DNA of 64,000 nt. Origin: CBDFGQ01 sp965247295. GTDB lineage: Bacteria; Chloroflexota; Dehalococcoidia; Lucifugimonadales; JAGWBF01. The notes beneath the pieces were generated by a model, which saw only the letters and a program-made list of their open reading frames with translations, was not told the DNA's origin and did no database searches. Below are positions 60,588 to 64,000 of the stretch, one piece after another. The stretch spans positions 806,001 to 870,000 of the forward strand of contig CBDFGQ010000008.1 in assembly GCA_965247295.1 (NCBI GenBank), read 5' to 3'. The stretch's first letter is position 1. Each line of letters begins with the position of its first letter. Position numbers and translations under genes: made by a program.

Positions 60588-61012
60588 GAAGCATCCGGGT
60601 GAGGGTGGGGGAGCGGTGGTATACCGTTGAAGTAGAGGATCTATCCACTTCCCCTGTCAGGGTAACCGTGGAGGGAGAGACCTTCTACGTAGAGGTGGAG
60701 GGCCTTCCCAAGGCGCGGCCGGCCCGCCGCGTCCCCCCTGCGGCCACGGGTCCCCGCACGGAGCATGCACAGGCCAGATCGCCAGGCGCCACAGGTTCAG
60801 ACAAGATTATACGTTCCCCCATGCCCGGCAGGGTGATGGCCGTCACTGTCAGGCCTGGGGATATAGTTACCCCGGGTCAAGAGGTGTGCGTTCTGGAGGC
60901 CATGAAGATGGAGCAGAGCATCCGTACACCTCAAGATGGGGTCGTGCGAGAGGTGCACGTCCGGCCTATGGACCAGGTGGGCACCAACGATCCCCTCGTG
61001 GAGCTGGAGTAG
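60578..61012 (+). CDS. Biotin carboxyl carrier protein
   Basis: 144 residues from a TTG that overlaps accC by 10 bases. The N-terminal ~50 residues form a small beta domain. The biotinyl domain carries VLEAMKMEQS with the target Lys110. A Pro/Ala-rich linker joins the two. It shuttles carboxybiotin between the biotin carboxylase next door and an unlinked carboxyltransferase. Confidence 0.92.
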   Translation: MAVRSIRVRVGERWYTVEVEDLSTSPVRVTVEGETFYVEVEGLPKARPARRVPPAATGPRTEHAQARSPGATGSDKIIRSPMPGRVMAVTVRPGDIVTPGQEVCVLEAMKMEQSIRTPQDGVVREVHVRPMDQVGTNDPLVELE

Positions 61013-61066
61013 TCTCCCACCTCCCCGGGACACGTCGGACAGCACGCCGTTAGCCGGTCCTGCTTC

Positions 61067-63046
61067 TCAGTCCAACGCCCTCTCGCTCATGGCCAACTCC
61101 ACGTAGCGGTCCACGTCCTCTTCCAATAGCAGCCGCTGCTCCATCAGCCGCTGGGCGGCTGCGGCCACCGCTCGAACGTATCGGGCCCGGGAGGGGTACC
61201 GTTCCTGAATGGCGCGCCGGGCGTCGCCGCTGGCCTCCCTCTCCTCAGCGGTCCTGGCGAAGGGGAAGTGGCTCCCTTTGACGTCGAATAGCGCCTTCTC
61301 AGCCGAGCCTTTGTGACGAAAATTCCACCCCGTGAATGTAGCCAGGGGAACTTCGACATCGGGCGTACGAATTCCAGGAATCTCGTTGCCGTCCCCGTCG
61401 ACCTGGGGGACCAGCACCGTGTACTGTCTGTCCAGGTCTTCTCCGGGCGGCTCCTTCGATAGGATCCCGGTGTCGAAGTCCGGGCCATGGTCCTGGACGA
61501 ATACGCGGCTGGCCTCGGCGGGACATTCGGCCCCGGGTATTCTGGGGAATCCCGCCTTGGCGGTCTCTGTAGGTACCAGGGTTTCACCAGCTCGGCTGGG
61601 GACACGGCTGTGGGTCGGCGGGTTACCATCGCTCGCCCAGTCGTCCAGCGCGTCCAGCAACGCCCTGTGGAGTGGGGTGATGTTGAGCGGATTGGTCGGG
61701 TGCTGGTGGGGACCCTCCTGTGGCCCCTCGTTGGGCTGGTTGCTGTGCTGCGCGCTGGAGTACAGGTAGACTCTGACCGTCTCGGGGTTTTCCATATCGG
61801 TCCCTCTTGAATCGGTGTGCACCAGAGACCCACGGCGCACCCAGTATTCCGAGGACGACTGGGTATGTATCACCAGGGGGTCGGTATCCGGACGTTTCAG
61901 TATGCCGTCGGTGATTCCGGTAAGCGCATCCGTTGAGACGGCGTAGGCGAAGGGAAACTGGTCCGACGGGTAGGTGTGGTCGGCGTGCTGGCGTGGATAA
62001 CGCCCAGGCTGGGCGAAACGATAGTTAAGGAAGACGCGGCCACCGCCCGCTACGTGGGGCCAGACTCCGTCGAAGACGCGCCTTCCGCCTGAGTCCCGGT
62101 TGAAACCCCGATAAACGAACTCCCTCAGGAAGCGTCCACTTTGGGAAACACCCCAGGCATATGCTTTTTTCAGGTCGGTGCCCCTCTCGTTCAACGGGTT
62201 TGGCGTTCCCCCGGCGTCAACCTCGGCCCGCAAAAGGTACGAGACCAGGTCCCGGACGCTAATGAACCCCAGCCCCAGCACAGTTGGGTTCTTCGCCGTA
62301 TACACCAGCTCATAGATCCATCCCGGGCGGAACCCCTGGGGCAGGTAACAGTCCGTGCTCGAAGGGACGGTCTCCCCTCCGTGGATGAGCTTGGCGAACC
62401 GCCATTCATCGGGCGGTATGGGCATCCTCTGGTCGTATGGATACTCCCGAACGGTGAACGTCGATTTCGAAGTGTCCAGGAAAACGGATTCATAGCTTGT
62501 CGTATGGTCGTTGCCGCTCAATGGAATGGACACGATGCCCGGCTCATCGGCGACGAACTCCATCCTGACGACCCCGGTGATATCCTTTCCGTCCTCTCTG
62601 GCGACGGGAAGTTCCATAGTCATCCTCCCCTCCCCCGGCAACAGGTCACCTTGCCATCCCGTCCAAAGTATCGTATGTCCCCTGCGCATCAGAAAACCGT
62701 TTCCGGCATCCGCTACACTGAAAGGTTCGTTGACCTGGAGCGCATCGTTGAAGTACTGTAACAGCCGTTTGTTCCCCCGGTTGACCACATCGTAGATTAG
62801 ACGCCGGCTGCCTTTGGCCGAGTCCTCGGGCTTCAGGATATAAAACTCCGCCGAATACTCGACGAGCCCCGAATCGTTGCGTGGTGCACGTTCTAGGTCC
62901 ACCACATCCGCGTTTTCCTGAGCCCGAGGGTCCACGCAGAAGTGTACGCGTCCCACCAGCCTCTCGTAGGGACCAACGGCGCCGAAGGCCATTCCGCCGG
63001 CAAAAGGTTCGCGGGTATCGATCTGGAGACGCACCTCTGTATCCAT
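61067..63046 (-). CDS. Alpha/beta hydrolase domain protein (Abhydrolase_10-like)
   Basis: 659 residues. It has the family's N-terminal beta-rich region (GPYERLVGRVHFCVDPRA; IYDVVNRGNKR) and a nucleophile elbow AWGVSQSGRFLREF (Ser301). The late SEYWVRRGSLVHTD and C-terminal FTGWNFR are also typical. No signal peptide is seen. Relatives are uncharacterised, presumed esterases. It is a single gene, convergent with the biotin carrier gene. Confidence 0.82.
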   Translation of the reverse strand: MDTEVRLQIDTREPFAGGMAFGAVGPYERLVGRVHFCVDPRAQENADVVDLERAPRNDSGLVEYSAEFYILKPEDSAKGSRRLIYDVVNRGNKRLLQYFNDALQVNEPFSVADAGNGFLMRRGHTILWTGWQGDLLPGEGRMTMELPVAREDGKDITGVVRMEFVADEPGIVSIPLSGNDHTTSYESVFLDTSKSTFTVREYPYDQRMPIPPDEWRFAKLIHGGETVPSSTDCYLPQGFRPGWIYELVYTAKNPTVLGLGFISVRDLVSYLLRAEVDAGGTPNPLNERGTDLKKAYAWGVSQSGRFLREFVYRGFNRDSGGRRVFDGVWPHVAGGGRVFLNYRFAQPGRYPRQHADHTYPSDQFPFAYAVSTDALTGITDGILKRPDTDPLVIHTQSSSEYWVRRGSLVHTDSRGTDMENPETVRVYLYSSAQHSNQPNEGPQEGPHQHPTNPLNITPLHRALLDALDDWASDGNPPTHSRVPSRAGETLVPTETAKAGFPRIPGAECPAEASRVFVQDHGPDFDTGILSKEPPGEDLDRQYTVLVPQVDGDGNEIPGIRTPDVEVPLATFTGWNFRHKGSAEKALFDVKGSHFPFARTAEEREASGDARRAIQERYPSRARYVRAVAAAAQRLMEQRLLLEEDVDRYVELAMSERALD

Positions 63047-63370
63047 GGGAACTTACCTCTTCTTCCATTGAGCGATACATAAAATGCCAAACGTCACATC
63101 TCCGGCTTCATCCCCATCCCTTCGACAGGCTCAGGACAGGCACTGGCCGTCCCTTTAGACGGGGGAGAGTCCTAGACACGGTGAAATTGGGATGTTAATA
63201 CATCGCTCTGTAACTGCGGCGGCACGGAGTTCCTAGGCCGCGCTGCCAAGTCTACCCCAATTATCAAGCGCAAGTAAAGATTGGGTGCGGTGGACCAGCC
63301 CAGCCCACTGCCCCCACCCCGATGGAGGTGTTAAAATAGGGGTTGGTCACTGGGAGCGAGGTTGAGATCA
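63047..63370. other. Divergent intergenic region with a dispersed-repeat motif
   Basis: Carries CCCTTCGACAGGCTCAGGA near 63119-63137, a motif of a kind scattered through many such genomes. A TAAAAT at 63332-63337 could be the uvrA -10, without a matching -35. No gene is seen. Confidence 0.45.
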
Positions 63371-64000
63371 ATGCCACAAGAGTTCATATACGTTAAGGGA
63401 GCGCGGGAGCACAACCTCAAGAATATCGAGGTCACCATCCCGCGGGACAAGCTCGTGGTCATCACCGGGGTCTCCGGCTCCGGCAAGAGCTCGCTCGCCT
63501 TCGATACCATTTATGCCGAGGGGCAGCGGCGGTACGTTGAGTCCCTCTCCGCCTACGCCCGCCAGTTCCTGGGCCGGATGGAGAAGCCCGACGTGGACTA
63601 TATTGAGGGGCTCTCTCCTGCCATCTCCATAGACCAGAAGGGCGTCTCCCACAACCCCAGGTCCACCGTAGGCACCGTCACCGAGGTCTACGACTACCTC
63701 CGCCTGCTGTTTGCCCGTGTGGGACACCCACATTGCCCCAGTTGCGGCAGGCCCGTGGAGAAACAGACTATTCAGCAGATCGTCGACGCCATTGTCGCCC
63801 TGCCCCAGGACAGCCGCATCACGATACTGGCCCCCAAGGTCCGCCGCCGCAAGGGGGAGCATAAGGAGATCTTCGAGGAGGCGCGCAAGTCCGGCTTCGT
63901 GAGGGTCAGAGTTAACGGAACCATACACCAGCTAGAGGACATGGGCGACCTGGCATTGAACAAGCAGAAGTGGCACTACATAGAGATTGTGGTGGACAGG
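63371..64000 (+). CDS. uvrA: Excinuclease ABC subunit A (5' part, cut by window edge)
   Basis: The first 210 residues of UvrA, open to the last base. It starts MPQEFIYVKGAREHNLKNIE, with Walker A GVSGSGKSS (about 33-41), the QRRYVESLSAYARQFLG segment, and the first zinc-module cysteines HCPSCG. UvrA is the DNA damage sensor of nucleotide excision repair. GCGAGG lies ahead of the ATG. Confidence 0.96.
   Translation, partial: MPQEFIYVKGAREHNLKNIEVTIPRDKLVVITGVSGSGKSSLAFDTIYAEGQRRYVESLSAYARQFLGRMEKPDVDYIEGLSPAISIDQKGVSHNPRSTVGTVTEVYDYLRLLFARVGHPHCPSCGRPVEKQTIQQIVDAIVALPQDSRITILAPKVRRRKGEHKEIFEEARKSGFVRVRVNGTIHQLEDMGDLALNKQKWHYIEIVVDR

Noticed and set aside
1..64000. CRISPR array, tRNA, rRNA or insertion sequence
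   Set aside because: Scanning the intergenic regions showed no regularly spaced repeats, tRNA-like cloverleaf segments or transposase genes.

Overview
The window is a GC-rich bacterial chromosome segment, roughly 60% GC by eye. Gene content suggests the Chloroflexota, most likely a Dehalococcoidia/SAR202-type lineage. The pointers are frequent TTG and GTG starts, zinc-binding forms of S4, S14, L24 and adenylate kinase, paired DUF1800/DUF1501 proteins, an Abhydrolase_10 protein, and dispersed repeats of the 'CCTTCGACAGGCTCAGG' kind. This placement is inference; no marker tree was possible. There are no rRNA or tRNA genes, no CRISPR array and no transposase that I can see.

Layout. 1-167 is the tail of an adenylylsulfate/fumarate-reductase-type flavoprotein. 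341-1879 is an ECF sigma factor with its RskA-like membrane anti-sigma factor. 2305-5982 (minus) is a three-subunit molybdenum hydroxylase operon with a clear promoter, and 6259-7635 (minus) is an amidase. 7809-28602 (minus) is one very long fused str-S10-spc-alpha ribosomal superoperon of 36 genes: rpsL, rpsG and fusA, then the full S10, spc and alpha sets, ending in truA, rplM and rpsI. It is read from a good sigma-70 promoter at 28637-28665. tuf is absent from its usual place. RpoA, L5 and S17 carry unusual low-complexity extensions.

28785-30437 is a 14-TM drug-efflux type MFS protein. 31329-35909 (minus) is the high-affinity phosphate operon pstSCAB-phoU. 36262-37032 is a crotonase-fold protein that lacks the usual catalytic glutamates. 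37533-45664 (plus) is the most interesting part: two tandem copies of a three-gene cassette DUF1800 - DUF1501 - NHL beta-propeller, each with its own sigma-70 promoter and with a terminator between them. The outer genes have diverged, whereas the two DUF1501 genes are about 99.5% identical with only synonymous changes, which points to gene conversion.

45829-46569 is a TauE/SafE-type permease. Then come a minus-strand group trxB, a sugar-nucleotide epimerase and htpX; a Mg-chelatase-like AAA+ ATPase; and a second EF-G paralogue. 53339-54733 is a membrane-anchored protein with an HEWLH metallopeptidase-like motif. 54823-61012 (plus) is a housekeeping run: ybeY, dnaX, ybaB, recR, recO, biotin carboxylase and a biotin carrier protein. 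61067-63046 (minus) is an Abhydrolase_10 protein. 63371-64000 is the start of uvrA, cut by the window edge.

Working together: the left two thirds is translation, secretion and transcription machinery plus phosphate uptake. The accessory material is the molybdenum hydroxylase, the amidase and above all the duplicated DUF1800/DUF1501/NHL cassette, whose role is unknown.
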